From Moniliella sp. 'wahieum' (Eukaryota; Basidiomycota; Moniliellomycetes; Moniliellales; Moniliellaceae): a DNA stretch of 64,000 nucleotides. The notes under the pieces are model-generated. The model did not search any database. It was not told the DNA's origin and was given only the letters and a program-made list of their open reading frames with translations. The position numbers were made by a program, and so were the translations under genes. Of this stretch, positions 25,540 through 38,392 are shown piece after piece; positions within the stretch are counted from its first letter, which is position 1; the number at the start of each line of letters is the position of its first letter. The stretch spans positions 297,305-361,304 of the forward strand of contig RSEE01000070.1 of the NCBI GenBank assembly GCA_003971905.1, in the 5' to 3' direction.

Positions 25540-27130
25540 ATGCCCGACGGCGGAATGGACACCATCGCCCCCACCCCGCCGCTGGCCAAGTCGCTGGCCA
25601 AGGCCCCTGCGCCCCCCGCAGCAACAGCCGTGGTGGACTACGACCGCTACCTGTCCGCCGCCTTGCGCAATTGGCCCGATGGCTCCATCCGCAGGCTCTA
25701 CAGCGCCGAGGACATGGACCGCGGCATCAGCTTCCTGTCTGGCATGCCCAACCCTTCCATGTTCCCCTTCAAGTGGCTCACCTTTGGCGCGGTCAACCCG
25801 CAGACCGGCGCACCGATCCCGTCACCGTCCGCCCGACCTGTTTGAGGCCAGCTTGCAGTACCTGCCCGCCAGGGCCTCGCTCCGCTCGCCGACTGGTTCC
25901 AGTCCTTTGTCTCCACCCTCATTCACGCCCCATTCATTCTACTCACCCCCCATACCACATGGGGGTCACGGTCGGATCAGGCATCCAAGACTTGCTCTCG
26001 ACTGCTTTCCGTGTGCTCCTGGACCCGGGGACACGGTCTTGTTCGAAGCACCAACCTACGCGTACGTCCATCCTTGCGCCCCTTTTGCTGCTAGACCGCG
26101 CTAACCGCTCTCATCGCACGGACAGTGGCGCCCTCCTCCCTGTACACCCATTGGGAGCGGAGCCCGTACCAGCCGCCATTGATGATGGCGGCTTGGATGC
26201 GGCTGCTCTGAGCGGCAACTCAGCGGCTGGCGCACCAACGCAGCAACCAAAGATAAGCCCTTTCCCAAATGCTTGTACACCATCCCCGTTGGCGGGAACC
26301 CCCATGGGACCACAGCCAGTGAGCAACGCAAACGGATGGTGCTCAACGTGTGTCGGCGCCATGGTGTGCTGATTCTCGAGGATGACGCGTACTATTTCCT
26401 CAACTACGATGGTGTGGGTGCGACCCCACCACGCGGCCCAGGATCAATCCTACTTTGCTCTAGAAGAGGAGGACAAGGACCTTTGGGGCAACGGTCGTGT
26501 TCTTCGTTTGATTCCTTCTCCAAATCCTCTCGGCGGGTCTACGGATCGGGTTTGCTTCAGGGCCCAAACTCTGATTGAAGCGATGGATGTGGTTTCGGCT
26601 TCGGGCCTGATGCATGCTTCGGGACCAACGATGGCCATGTCCCTCGCTCTCCTGGAACACTGGGGGGTGGACGGATTCCTCTACAATGCCGACAAGGTCG
26701 CTACTTTTTACCGTGATCGAAGGGACTTGTTTGAGCCTCGTCCGCTCTGTCTTGGGTGCTGGAGAAGGGAAGAAGGCGGTGGCAGAATGGGTGACCCGAG
26801 GCAGGGATGTTCCTTTGGATCAAGTTGCATTTGCCAGGACCCTGTTCGAGTGACATGTTGCACCACAAGGCCCTTGCCAAGGGCGTCATTGCTGTGCCGG
26901 GCATCCACTTTTTCCCTACAGCCACGGCTACCCCTTATTGTCGTCTGTCTTACTCGGTCGTCCCTGTGGAAGAGATGGAGCTGGGGCTCCGCCGCTTGCG
27001 GGAGTGCATCGAAGAAGTGGAGCGAGGCAGGACAGCCGCTCTAGGCGTCTTTCTTTGTTGTCCCAGTCCCCAAAATCATGTATCTGTTTGTCGTCCTGCT
27101 CACTCGCACTCCGGTTTCTCATTATACTAG
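25540..27130 (+). CDS. PLP-dependent aminotransferase, aromatic/2-aminoadipate type (ARO8-like)
   Basis: Fold type I aminotransferase that would transfer amino groups between aromatic amino acids, kynurenine or 2-aminoadipate and 2-oxo acids. The product starts MPDGGMDTIAPTP, then ISFLSGMPNPSMFPF near 25730 and the cofactor region WGVTVGSGIQDLLSTAF near 25960. VLFEAPTYA is interrupted by an intron at 26062-26125. LYTIPVGGNPHGTT (26270) and LILEDDAYYFLNY (26370) follow, then the Schiff-base lysine in DSFSK (near 26510). The tail has MFLWIKLHLPG near 26805 and VPGIHFFP near 26900. At least five one-base breaks occur. The stop is 27044 or 27130 depending on one late frame choice. Exact substrate cannot be told. 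Confidence 0.85.
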
Positions 27131-27238
27131 CTGACATTCACTCCCCTCTCCCTACTTCCTCGGCTGCACTTTCTGTACTTTCTCGAAATGATTCGTTTTG
27201 TTCGTCACAAAAGATGCTTAGGGTATAAAAGTAGGTGG

Positions 27239-28497
27239 TTAGGGTCCAAAGTCCACTGCCCGGTCCATGTCGGCAGCAGGAAGAACCCAGTCGAGCAGCG
27301 CCATCAGCACCATATCCACCGCTGCCACAATGACAAACACCACCCCGCCGAACCAAGGATGGCCCGCTGTGTAGTAGCGGAGAAGCAAGCTGCCCTCTCC
27401 AATGGCGGTGGCAGCTCGTCGTACACGGTTTCCACGCGCGCCACCTCGGCCCAAGAGTACATCTCCTTCACCTTGGCATGGGCTCGAAACGGATCATGCC
27501 CCTCGTTCGATCCGCTACCGCCCGCAACGTCGTGTCCACCACATCGTCCTCGTCTGCCTCGGCCAGGAGAACAAGGTCCGGAGGCAACACTTCCTCCACC
27601 CCGCCCACGCGCGTTGACACGACCAACAAACCGGCCCCGCACCTTCCACCAAGCCCGTACCAAACGCCTCGGTGAGAGAGGTGTTGAGCAAAATGTCGCC
27701 GCGGTGCAGATGAGCCGGGACATCGGTACTAGCTACCGAGCCTACCAATTCGACGCGATCTTGCAACTCGGTGCGCTCGCGCATCTGTTCCAGTCCCACC
27801 CGGTTCGGTCCCTCGCCTCCGATCACGAAGCGCACATGGGGGTGTGCGGCACAGATTCGCGGGATGGCCGCTTCGAGCAGATCGGTGCCTTTGCGGTACA
27901 TGAGCCGGGACAGAACGACGATCGTCACGGCCGCCGTGTTGGTGTGGGCGGGCGCGGGGGGGGAGGAAGTGGGTGGCGACAACGGCGGTGGGATGACGCT
28001 GACCCGAGCCGGATCGAGCTGGGCGCGTAACGCCGTGTTTTCCTTGCCAACATGGGAGACGGTGATGATGTGCCCGGTACCACTCAAGAGAAAGCGGAGC
28101 AACTTGGAGGTCAGGAAGGACGCCACATTGTCCATCCCAAACAAGGAGTGGTCCGTAAACACACTCTTGACCCCAATGCTCCCAGCATGCAACAACGCTT
28201 CCACCCCATTGACGACAAGGCTTGGTGCGCATGCACAATCTCAATTCGTTCCCGCACCACAATCGAACGCAGGAGCGGACCCAACCAAAAAAGTTGGGCA
28301 ACGTATCTTGGCGCGCGACCACCGCATACGGTACATAGTACACCTTGATCCCTCGCAGGAGGTGACGCACCCCTATTCGCTCCATACGCGTGGGTGAGAA
28401 TGACGACTTTATGGCCCCGTGCGACCAGCGCTTGGGCTACCATGTAGATATGGCCCTCCACACCCCCTAGGTTCGGGAAGAAAAAATCTGACACCAT
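27239..28497 (-). CDS. GPI3: GPI-anchor N-acetylglucosaminyltransferase catalytic subunit (PIG-A)
   Basis: Catalytic subunit of the ER complex that adds GlcNAc from UDP-GlcNAc to phosphatidylinositol, the first step of GPI-anchor synthesis. The product starts MVSDFFFPNLGGVEGHIY, the family's opening. It then has the GT4 core: SRLMYRKGTDLL near 27900, FVIGGEGPNR near 27820 and the E-x7-E-type EAFGTGLVE near 27670. A C-terminal membrane segment WFGGVVFVIVAAVDMVLMALL (near 27330) ends at TAA 27239-27241. Several frame breaks are present. The start ATG at 28497 lies directly after a TTAG acceptor; an upstream in-frame ATG at 28533 would add 12 residues. It follows the THADA gene on the same strand by only 47 bp. 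Confidence 0.9.
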
Positions 28498-28498
28498 C

Positions 28499-28576
28499 CT
28501 AAGTACAGTCCAATTGAACGCAAGAGTAGGCATGAATTAGTTGCTCATCTCATTGGCCCAGGGGGAAGGGGCTTAC
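28499..28576 (-). other. candidate intron bridging THADA-like and GPI3 frames
   Basis: The donor GTAAGC is at 28576 and the acceptor CTTAG at 28499, 78 bp, a normal size here. Removing it joins the last THADA-like codons (GGA TCT T) in phase to GG ATG GTG of GPI3. Retaining it gives the THADA stop at 28545-28547. Confidence 0.4.
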
Positions 28577-31500
28577 AAGATCCGGTGCGGCCGGGAGGGC
28601 GGGGGGAGGCCAAGGTTTGGTCCAGCAGGGGGGTGGCAAGGGGAGGGGAGGAGGTAGTGCGCAGCAACGTTTGTGCCGCGGCGACAAGGGGGGGGTTGGG
28701 ACCGGTAGCTAACACGGTCTCTGTCGCAGCGAGTACCTGGGCTACGAGCAACGTTCGTTCCGCCTCGGCGGTCGATGGTACCGCCAGAGCCACGGTGAAG
28801 TGCGTAGCAAGGTCCTGTGCACGCTTGGTTAGCTCGCCGGCCTGGGCTTGAATCGCGGCTTTGCCCTTGGCGTCCAGGCGCGGGATGACAGTGTGCAGGA
28901 CGGCATCGAGGTGGGTGCGCAGCGTGGCGAGACGGTCAATGTGTAGGTTGGGCCGCTCGGCAGCAAATAGCGTGGTTTGCACAGGGAAGGCACGGTGGGT
29001 TTGGATGGCTGGACAGGGGGGGAGGGTAAGAGGGTTGCGTTCAGTGGGTTAGTATCGTCGACGAGCATCAGGTAGGAATGGAGGCGGTACTTACTCCACT
29101 CGTCTTGGTCAAGGAAGATGCGTTGGAGGAGGTAGTGTCCCAGGCTTGGGCTGCGGGGCCTGTGACCAAAGCCATGTGGGCGTACAAGAGGGCGATTCCG
29201 CGATCGGGCTGAAGCCAAGCAGAGGTCCTTCGTCGGCAGCGCTCCCCACGGGGTGGGCGACGACGCCTTCTGCTCTCCGAGACGAACGAGGAGATGGGCG
29301 GCCAGACGGGCAGCAGCCAAACGGATCTCCAGTTCGTCGTCAGCAAGAAGGTTGAGCAGCGCCGCCAGGCCCAACACATGGTCGCCCCAATACAGGGAAA
29401 GGCAAACGCACCAAGGCGGCCAGCGCAATGGTACGAGTAGAGACAGGCTCTTCCTCTGCCGTCCCGGCATAGATCCGTTGCAGCGCCTGACGCGCAATGG
29501 CGGGGGGCGTCGTTTCCTCGGCCAAACGCCGACCAAGCAGGAGGAGAATCAGCTCCTTTTCTGGCACGCACGGCGTCTCGTCCGATCGCTTGATCAAGGC
29601 GGGCAGAGGGCCGGCTTCCTCCTCCGGCGTGAGACTAAATGCCGAGCTAGACTGCGCCTTGAGGTACACCGAGTGGGCCAAAGGCCCAACACGGTGGCGC
29701 TGAATCCTCCGCCTCCTCGGAGGACGCCTCTTCCGGCCCCAAGCCTCGCTCCTTCGGACCCGAAACAACTTGGCGGGCCACCTGTCGCACAACCGGGTGC
29801 AGCTTCTCATCCGCCTGCGCCTTCCTTGCTAGCGCAACCAGGGAGGGCGAAGCGCCCCCATCCCGAGTCATGGTCCACGTTGTGAACCAAGCGCCATGGA
29901 GCGCGTTGCTCCCCTTTGCTTGACTCAGAATGTCCATCGCTCGTGCTTCGGCCTGGTCGGGGTGTGAGCGCAGCGATTGCCCAGGCAGCCTGCTCACGCA
30001 CTTGCCACAGGGGGAGGAGAGTTGCGGCAGGATATGCTGGATCAGCTCTTCGCCCACCGGATGAGCCGTGGGCGGAGGTCGCAGTCGGGCCAAGAGTAAC
30101 AGGACGGCAAAGAGGGGTAGTGCGTACGTCCGCTGCCCCGTCACCTTGCAAGCCACGAACCAGTCTTCCTTGACAAACGCATCCACCCCGGGAACTGGCC
30201 AATGAGGTCGGGAGGGTGATGCTGAGCGAGGAAGCATGCGCATTGGCCACCTGCAACGTGAAAATGCGCGTGACAAGCGTCGCATACAACATCAACGCAC
30301 CGTTTCGTACCGGCCACAGAGGCGAACGGAAGCGGTCGACCGCAAGGGGGATCAAGGGTCCCAAGTGCATTCGGAGAGGGAACGAGAGGGACTTGTCTGC
30401 CATCATATAGCGCAGCGTATTGAACGCATGAATCGTCGGGGTCTTGTTCGCTCTGAGCATCCGCCCCGTCGGCCTCAGCGATGGAGGCAAGACGCGCGAC
30501 CGTCGCTCCTACAGGTCAAGCTTGCGGACCGCCACAAACGCAGAGAGCAGCGCGACAACACTGTACCCGAGCCCGGCCGAGCGACGAGTGATTGTCAAGG
30601 CCCCGGCGGTCGGATCGGCAATCCTCTGGATAAACTGATCGAGCCATGCAGAGGGGAGCGCACGTTGCTCCTCCAGGGGCTCGGAGGACAGCAATAGCAA
30701 CCTTGGAGAGAGCCGGGTAGATGGTCGAGAATGCTCCACGGTGACGGACGTGAAGCAACCAATGCATAAACGTTTCCCCCACTGACGCTAACTCTTCGGT
30801 GGTCCACACGCCTCCCTGGAGGGTTGACGAAACTACATCGGCAAGAAGAGTGGACGCCTCTTTGATTCCACGCCAAGAATAGTGAAGTACGGCCTGGGCA
30901 CGGTTGCCTTGTCCTTCACTCGCTTCTTGTTCCTCGTACGCTTCGCCTGCTCCCAACGCAGCCTCCCGCTCGTCCACCTCGCCCGCATTTCCCTCCGGCG
31001 CGGCCGAGGTAAGAATGGGGGCGACAAGGTCCCATACCTTGCCAATATCTTAACCACTCGATGGTTGGTCGATTGCACTTCACGCGCGTACTGCGTGCCC
31101 TCTTCGATTGCGGGGAGCGAGCTGTACATCCTTTGGAGCGTAACGAGTGTGCCGTGCAACGGGTTGCTGAGGGCTGCGCCAACTAAGCCTTTCCCCCAGG
31201 GGGAGGAGAGGCCGCGGCCATGTGAACCTCCAAAAAGTCCAACATGGCGTGGATGGGTTGAAGCGCAGGAGAAACAACTGCTTTTTTCGGAGAGGGAACG
31301 AGGTCGAGGGGTTCGTACCCGAGCGGAACGTAGATCGTTTGGTACAACTGCAAAAGGGCGGCAGCAGTGATCGCCTCATGTTCCCGCGCAGCCAAGAGGA
31401 GACTCGAAGCAGGCTGAACGAGCGCTTTGTGCACTGCTTCTTGCCCCTCAAGCCCAGGGAGGGGACGGGGGAACTTCTCCAAGAGCTCAACCGAGGCGCG

Positions 31501-33046
31501 GATGGTGGTGTCGTAGGTCGAGTAGACCATCTCGAGCAACCGCCGTACCATGTCCTCATCCGCTACCGAGACAGTGCGGGGGAATTGGTCTACCCGCTTT
31601 TGAACCGCAGCGTCAACCGCATACGCAGGATCCACTCCATTGGTCAGGAGGGACCGGAGCATACCCATTGCCTGCGTAGTAGCAACGTACGTGGCATTGG
31701 TATGCAGGTGGTTCCGCACAAGCGTCACCAGCACAGTGAGAAATTCGTGCGCGTCATCCACGACCTGCTGCGCTCGGCAACTTGCTCTTTTCTTGCCGAC
31801 GGCCTGCTGAGCACACGCGAGGCGGCATGGCTACTTGCGCGAAGCCGGTCAAGGAGTTGGATAAAGTACCCGCGCACAGCCGTGCGCGACTCGGGCGAGA
31901 CAAAGACGAATGTGCTGCCGAGGTAGGCACCAATCATCTGTCGTTCCTTCGCAAGAAGGGGAGTGGCCAGTCTTGCTGCTACCAGCAGACCAAACGTGCC
32001 CACTTGGACTTCCGCATTGGCCGCTTCGCCCATAGGGTCAGGAGCGAGTCGGGCACCTCAACCGTCACTCCGCGGGAGGGATAGGCGGGAACCTAAATTG
32101 GGCTCGTCCGATCCGGTGATGACCATCCCCATCTCCTTCCCCACACGGAGAACCGTGAGCACAGCAGGGGCCTTGAGCGTCTCGAGGGGCGCGGAAGGGG
32201 TGCAGAGCGCATGTAAGAGCTGAGGCAGCGCATGTCGCGACAGGGCAAAAAGATCTGGAAGGTGATGAGCAGCAATTACGGATCGTTGCCGCATCGTAGT
32301 ATGGATCAGAGTGTGAGCGAGGGGCTGGACCCAACTCGACGTCCACGCCTCCCATGCGGAGGATACGTTAACCTCCCAGTAAGAGGAAGTCCCTTCTTGA
32401 AACTGATCCCGAGCCGACGAGCATGCTCTGCCAACAGAGCAACAGCAACACGGGAACGGCGACGGTAGTTGGTTTCTACCCCTCGGGGGACGGAGAGGAG
32501 GCCTGTGTAAATGGAAAAAGTTGGGGAACCAAAGAGGCTCGTATCAAAAAAGATGTCCAACGAGCCGTAGCGGACCACAGAGCTTCCAGCACATGGAGGG
32601 CCTGTTTGCGCAACATGTGTGCTTGGGCATGAGCAATGAGACGCTGCACTGAAAGGTTGGCCGCGACTGAACCGGGTAGATGGACAAACGCGTTTACTAG
32701 GTCGGTCGCCGCAGTAGTGGCTGGAGCATCGGGCGAGGCAAAGCCCGTCCAGGCCGTGTCGGCAGCAAATAAGCCGTGCTGGTTCCATATCCCAGTTCTG
32801 GGCAGCTGCTGCCAGGGCAAAGTGGGTGAGCACGACCAGGCGCTCTGGCAGCTGAGGTGCGCTGGGCAGGGCGGACAGGGCAGCGGCCAAGTGCGCCTGG
32901 GCCGAAGCGGGTCGGAGCGTGCTCCATTTGGGACACCAGCGGTGCCACCCGGCAGGCAACACCGGTACCACGGCTGCTGCGCCCGATGTTTTGACACCCT
33001 TGATTTTGGCGCGCCCGATGGCGGCGGGAAGGGCAGCACTGGCCAT
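28545..33046 (-). CDS. TRM732: THADA/Trm732-like tRNA 2'-O-methylation cofactor
   Basis: Large armadillo-type protein that partners the Trm7 methyltransferase to modify position 32 of tRNA anticodon loops. From ATG 33046 the product opens MASAALPAAIGRAKIKG and is helical and Ala/Leu-rich throughout. The diagnostic block (family domain DUF2428) is near 30880-30200: SWRGIKEASTLLADVV, then HWLLHVRHRGAFSTIYPAL, then HAFNTLRYMMADKSLSFPL and the invariant WPVRNGALMLYATLVTRIF. At about 1,480 residues repaired, the length fits fungal members. At least eight one-base breaks are needed. It is divergent from prefoldin 5 across 226 bp. The stop TGA at 28545-28547 lies 47 bp before GPI3 on the same strand. 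Confidence 0.82.
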
Positions 33047-33272
33047 CCGATCCGAGGCCGGCGAAAGAGGAGGTGGTGTAGAAGAACCGGGAAAAAAAGC
33101 AGCGGGTCAGACAGTGAAATGTTGAGAGACGGGGGCTCCCCCTTACGTCACCCGCCGCGTCCTCTGCTTGCTTTGCTTCGTGCTCGCCTTGTGGCGCATC
33201 TCAGTCCAGGGCCTCCAGGACGACGACGACGGCCACCACCACACCACCACCGCCTCGGCCAGCTCAGCGACC
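33047..33272. promoter_or_regulatory. bidirectional promoter region of TRM732 and GIM5
   Basis: Only 226 bp separate the two divergent start codons, so both promoters must lie here. No TATA box is seen. Confidence 0.5.
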
Positions 33273-33817
33273 ATGTCGGACGGACCAGCAGTCGACGTGA
33301 CGGACTTGACGCCGGCACAGCTCAACGATGTGCGCCAGCAGCTGGACGAGGAGCTGAAGGTGCTCACCACGTCGTACGGGCGTCTCGTCGAGGCCCAGGG
33401 CAAGTTTCGCTCGTGCATCGCCAGCTGCGAGTACCTCTCCTCGCAAGCCCAGGCCGCCGCCAAGGCACCGGACGGTCATGCTCCGATCAGCCTTGTGCCT
33501 CTCACCTCGTCGCTTTATGTGCCGGGTCGGATCACCACACCATCGCGCGTGGTGGTGGACATTGGAACGGGGTACTACGTGAGAAGGATGTGTCGGCCGC
33601 CATCAAGCTCTACCAGGAAAATCAAGTTCCTCAACGACCGCATCCGTTCCCTCCAAGAGACGATCCAGAAGAAACAGGACAATCTTCGTGTGGCAACGGA
33701 CGTGCTGCGTATGGTATGTGTGCTCATCCCTACTCTGTCGCGTTGTGCCTGCGCTACACCTGCTCCCAGAAAGTCGTTCAGGCCCAACAGCAGCAAGCCA
33801 AGGCCCAAGAAAGCTAG
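33273..33817 (+). CDS. GIM5: prefoldin subunit 5
   Basis: Alpha-type subunit of the prefoldin hexamer, which hands nascent actin and tubulin to the chaperonin. The product starts MSDGPAVDVTDLTPAQLNDV, with the first coiled coil QQLDEELKVLTTSYGRL and the hairpin core VPLTSSLYVPGRI...VVVDIGTGYYVEKD. The second coiled coil follows (KFLNDRIRSLQETIQKKQDNL). An intron at 33714-33769 precedes the end KVVQAQQQQAKAQES (TAG 33815-33817). Length of about 163 residues is normal. Two one-base losses near 33580 (a G) and 33617 (an A) break the frame. It converges on COG2 with an 85 bp gap. Confidence 0.92.
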
Positions 33818-33902
33818 AAACCTTGGGTCTTTCCCGTCATCCAAATGTACACTAAATCAACTAAAGTGATAGTTGTTCGATAAAAGGGTGAAGCGCTTCG
33901 GA

Positions 33903-36839
33903 TTACTTCTGTTCCTGGTTCTTGACAACCCGTACCAGCCTCCCACGCTGAGTTGGACCACTCGGGTTCCCCCGCTTCGGCCAGCGAATACACTTCCCGC
34001 CCCTCTTCTCTAGCGCTTGCAGATCCACCTCCATCTGTGCCATCAGGTGAGTCAAATCATCGTCGGTCTCTTTTTCCGGCGGTGGGGCCGAACCAGAGAA
34101 GAGGGCAGCGGCAAAGCCCAATCCCAATGCATGATTGGACTTTTTCAATCGACGAAGGGAAGCATGAGTCTCCTTTACTGCTCAAGGCTTCACTTAAAGA
34201 GGTAAAAGTGCTTTCCCCACCGTTGTAGGATTGCGCGTTTGAGGACCAAAGGCAGAACAGGGCATCCCCTTTGAATAGCTCCTTGAGCGGTAACGTGAAT
34301 TGAGGGATAAAAGACGAGACTGTAGGGCCGAGTTTGCAGCAAGGGCGGCGCGATATTGGGTGCAATGTACCGAGGTTGCTTAAACGGTCGTGAGCTTGTG
34401 CTTGATCACGGGCACGACCGCCAAGGTCACCAACTGCATGGGCACCGCGCCGGCTGTGCAAACGAGAACGTCGTCAGAAGGGTCGACCTAGTGCTTGAGT
34501 CATCTCAATTCCCTCCTCGGAGGAGCCTGCTACCCGCTCAATCGAGGGAGCAATCGCTTTGTCAAATAGTTCAACCATCTTGTCCCGGAGGAGAATCAGA
34601 TCCGCTGCCAAACGCAAAGCCCGGGTCATGCGCACGTCCTGTTGCCCCTGCATAGCGAACAGGCGGTCTTGCTGGGCAAGGGGTTGGGGGTCCCCCCTCG
34701 TGGAAGGGGAGTCGAGGATCGCTCCATGGGGCAGGGGTAGCCCGTCCAGAGCTTACTAGTTCTGCAGGTCTGGCACGGATGTAGGAAGAAGGTCTTGAGC
34801 TTCAATCTTGTCTTCCAACCAGTGCGAAAGCGAGATAGTAATGCAGGTTGATTTCCACTGGCGCGCGAGGAGATCATCAAGGCCCACTCGGGCATCCCAG
34901 ATGGTAGAAAGAGCATCCCACGTAGCCCCTGTCGATCGCAGAAGGAATTCCCCCCTCCCTCCTTCTTCTGAAGCAAGTGCCGGCTCCAACTGGGCAACGA
35001 TGCTGCGCATGCGTAATTGCCAGTACACTGCCATGGGCCAGCGCCGACTAAAGTGTGTATATGCTGGGTGAGCCCAGAGGGAAGTGGTCCACTCTTGTTG
35101 GGCCTTGGAAGGTAACGGTAAGGGAGGACGCAGGACGGACACCAGGCAAGATAAGAAGCCTGGGTGAGGAGGTAGTTGCTGTGGAATGCATCGGGGTGTC
35201 CGACCAAGAAGAGTTGACTCACCCTCGCCTCCAGCAGAGCAGAATGTATGGCCACACAACGTCGGTGAGCAAGTCTAGCTGTTCAACACAGAGAGGAACA
35301 AAGCCTTCAACTCAGTCTCGGCCACGCTCAGTATGGCGTTGTAGCAATTGGATAATGCTTGTTGTGACCCCTTTCCCCAGTGATGACAGCAACTCGCCTA
35401 AAGAACGCCCTTGAGCTTGCACACGGGATAAACGGTCAGGCTGGTCGGCCGGGGCGTTGACGAGGGCCAGGAGCTGGTCGACGGTTGATGTGGAGGAGAG
35501 CGCTTCGGGTGAGAGGATCTAGGAATTGTCAGCGATTCACATCATAAGAGTATGGAGGCCACATACAGGATCCAATATTTGCTCCACCAAATGGTGGCCC
35601 AACAAGGTCTCCGCTCGCTGGGTGGCCGTCTCGCCCGAAGGAAGGGAGCGAGGATGCGGATGCGAAAGTATAGAAAGACAGCGAGTAAACCAGGCTCTTT
35701 GCTCCGATAATGGGTCTTGGTCAGTGGGAGAGGAAAGCCGCAAGAAGGAAAGATGCGAATCTTCTCTCCCTTTCAAGTGGGCAAAACAAACCCCCTGCGC
35801 TTGGATCCCGATTGAGAAGCTCTTTCAGCACGTTCTCTGTCGCATCGAAGAGATGGGTTTGACAGAGGGCTGCTTGGTCCATAAGAGTGTAAATGAATGC
35901 ATCCACCAGTGGACTGATGAGGGCTCAATCTCGCTCTTACTGTCTGTGTTTTCTGAAGAAGCGAGCTTCTGCCGCTCTTGCTGCAGTGAGTCCAATGTCC
36001 CCCAAAGCTTGGACAGACGATTAGACACATCCTCTAGAACACCAGGATGGATGAGGCTAGGCACTGGTGTCGCCATAGCTTGTGTCTCTGAGACAGTGGT
36101 GATGCTCGAGACAGAGGCCCAAAGCGGATCGTCGTCTTCGTCATCAGAATAAAGATCATCTCCTTGCAAGGTGTACACTGACGATTTCTGCAAGTTCGGC
36201 CCACTCTCTCCACCGCCGAAGAATGAAGAAGAGTTTTCAGAGCCCCGATCTCCGTATCGAGCGCGAGCAGCTGGGAAATGTATGCATCAGTCCTCTGAGC
36301 CTGGGAACGTTCCGAAACGAGATCAGCCAGCTCTTGGTGGAGGCTTTTGAGCTCAGAGTGGGTTGAATGGATAGCCAATCGCAGCCCTGTAACACCCTCA
36401 CGAGGAGCCAGAGGGAAGGGGGCGACAGAGTACTTTTCCCTTTCCCGGAAGAGGCTGGCTGGTGGGCCAAACGTTCAATGCGTGGAACCTCCTTGCGCAC
36501 CTCGGACGCCAAGCCAACAAACTGGCGGTAATCGCGGTTGATTGCCTCGGCCAGCTCGTCAGAAAGGTGGGTGCTGTGGTTCCGCAGCTCAGTGAGGATG
36601 GCAAACAAGTCCTGTCGTACAATCAGTTGCTCGTCCTGCGGGTCCTGCGCACCCCCTTGTACCTCCTCGTCCCCTGGCGCGGGCAAGGCGGCAAGCCGGC
36701 GGGAGAGCAGGAAGGCATCCGGGTCAAAGTCGCTGCACACGGCAGGACTGAGAAGAGAGTTGCTGCCATCGAGGGTCAGATCAGGCGGGCGCAAGTCGGC
36801 CTCCCAGGGGTCGGTGCTGTTGGTGGCGGTGTCCGCCAT
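33903..36839 (-). CDS. COG2: conserved oligomeric Golgi complex subunit 2
   Basis: Lobe A subunit of the COG tether, which captures recycling vesicles at the Golgi. From ATG 36839 the product starts MADTATNSTDPWEADLRPP, then SDFDPDAFLLSRR and the N-terminal COG2 helix LAEAINRDYRQFVGLASEV near 36560. A coiled-coil region with LKSLHQELADLVSERS follows near 36340. Further down, RRWPMAVYWQLRMRSI near 35030 fits the conserved C-terminal WxxxVYFQLR motif, and EDLxxLVTNCMGTAP occurs near 34440. The C-terminus is charged and ends VKNQEQK at TAA 33903-33905. At about 975 codons it is long for the family but in range for basidiomycetes. Several frame breaks and possibly unplaced introns remain. Confidence 0.82.
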
Positions 36840-38198
36840 GATTGCGGAACAGCTGATGGTGGGGTTAGGCCTTAGGGGGGGTGGTGTCGCAAGTTGAAAT
36901 GCTCCACCTCACTGTTTGGGGTTCGGGGCTAGCCTCCAGTCCAGTTCCGCCGCTGGCAGTGATGCATGATGGGTGACCAAAACAGGTGACGACCAGGCCT
37001 GCTCTTTGAAACCGACATCTGGGACCGATTTTACCCCACAACTGTTTGCGCAAGCGACCGGGGGGTAGAGAGGGTAGCCTGAGGCAGTGTGAACCGCAAA
37101 ACAACGGAGAGCACATATAAGATTGATGGCATCGCCAACGCCCGCATCTGGATCCATTAGCGTCCGCAGTTGGATGTATAGTGGCAAATTGTGTATGAGT
37201 GGATGTGCACAGCGGATCCTCATGGGGGAGGACGGTCTTCCGATATGTCATTACAGTTGCCGTCCTATTAGACTCTTTTGTCGAAGAGGCCACAGAGCAG
37301 TCAACCCCCCGGCCTTAGCCACTGCCCCTTCGGTGTGGGTGTGACAAGGCCTCTGCCCCCGAAGGCAGACTGATCCGCCTGTCTTGGTGCATCTCTTCTT
37401 TCTCTGTTCATTTTCCCCAAACCAGTCTATTTTTTTGTTTGCACTACTCTCTCGGCTAATAGTACGCCCGACCCCTCAGGGCGTGCACACTCAGGCTCAA
37501 AAAAAAACGCCTTTCTCGTTCCCTTCCATGGTCCACTTGGCCGACCCCCCGGCTCTTGCTCATACTGTATGAATGCTTAATTCCTTTGATGATCCCTATG
37601 TGATGGCCACACTGGCAATCCTGGCCATCCATATGGGAACAAGCGGTATGCCAGAAGTGTGGCGGAGGCAGATGGACCGGTGTACCGCGGAGACACAGAC
37701 GCTAGGGGACGCTGGGAAGGATCCATGGTCGCCAGTCGCTGGGACCGAGATGAAGTTATAGTCTGGCACCCATGGGGCACTGGGGCCTACTGTGGGTACC
37801 GTGGAGCCCCGGCACATTACTACGTACACGGCTGGTTCTGGTTTGGCGTGGTCTCGGCCGCGAGGCGGAAGGTGTGGGCACGCCACCCGAACCACGAGGT
37901 TGCACATTGTCGCCCCAGAGCAGTGTTCACCCATGGTTCCGGTGCGATACGGCGAGGAGTTGATGACGAGGACGAAGCTGCGAGCAACGTGTGTTCCTCG
38001 ACTCGAGTCAGGCACCTTGCGGTCCAGCAGTGTCCGGGGAAACGGGTTAACCTTAGCGTCTTTCCAAAGGGTCAGTTGGAAATTTGAAATGCAATGTTCT
38101 CGTCCTCTTTCTCTTGAAGCTTGAAGGAGCCAAATCGGCCATCCAAACCGGAATCCGAACCCGAACTGCCTCCGCGAAGGCGAAGAGAGCTGTCCCGC

Positions 38199-38252
38199 TG
38201 TCACATGTCACACCATGCATATCACACCTGACATGTGACATGCATGTGACAC
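38199..38252. repeat. period-7 words around CATG
   Basis: Repeated TGTCACATGTCACA and TGACATGTGACATG words, imperfect, with a CATG core and TCA/TGA spacer. Confidence 0.7.
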
Positions 38253-38392
38253 GGGATATTAGCGTGACTGGTATTTCCACTATTGAATGTTAATGCATTG
38301 ATGCAATGGATGAGTCGATGAGAAAGAGGATCGAGTCGCGTTGCTTTGGGAATGTTGGGCAGAGTTGAAAGATAGTGGCATACCGCGCGTAT

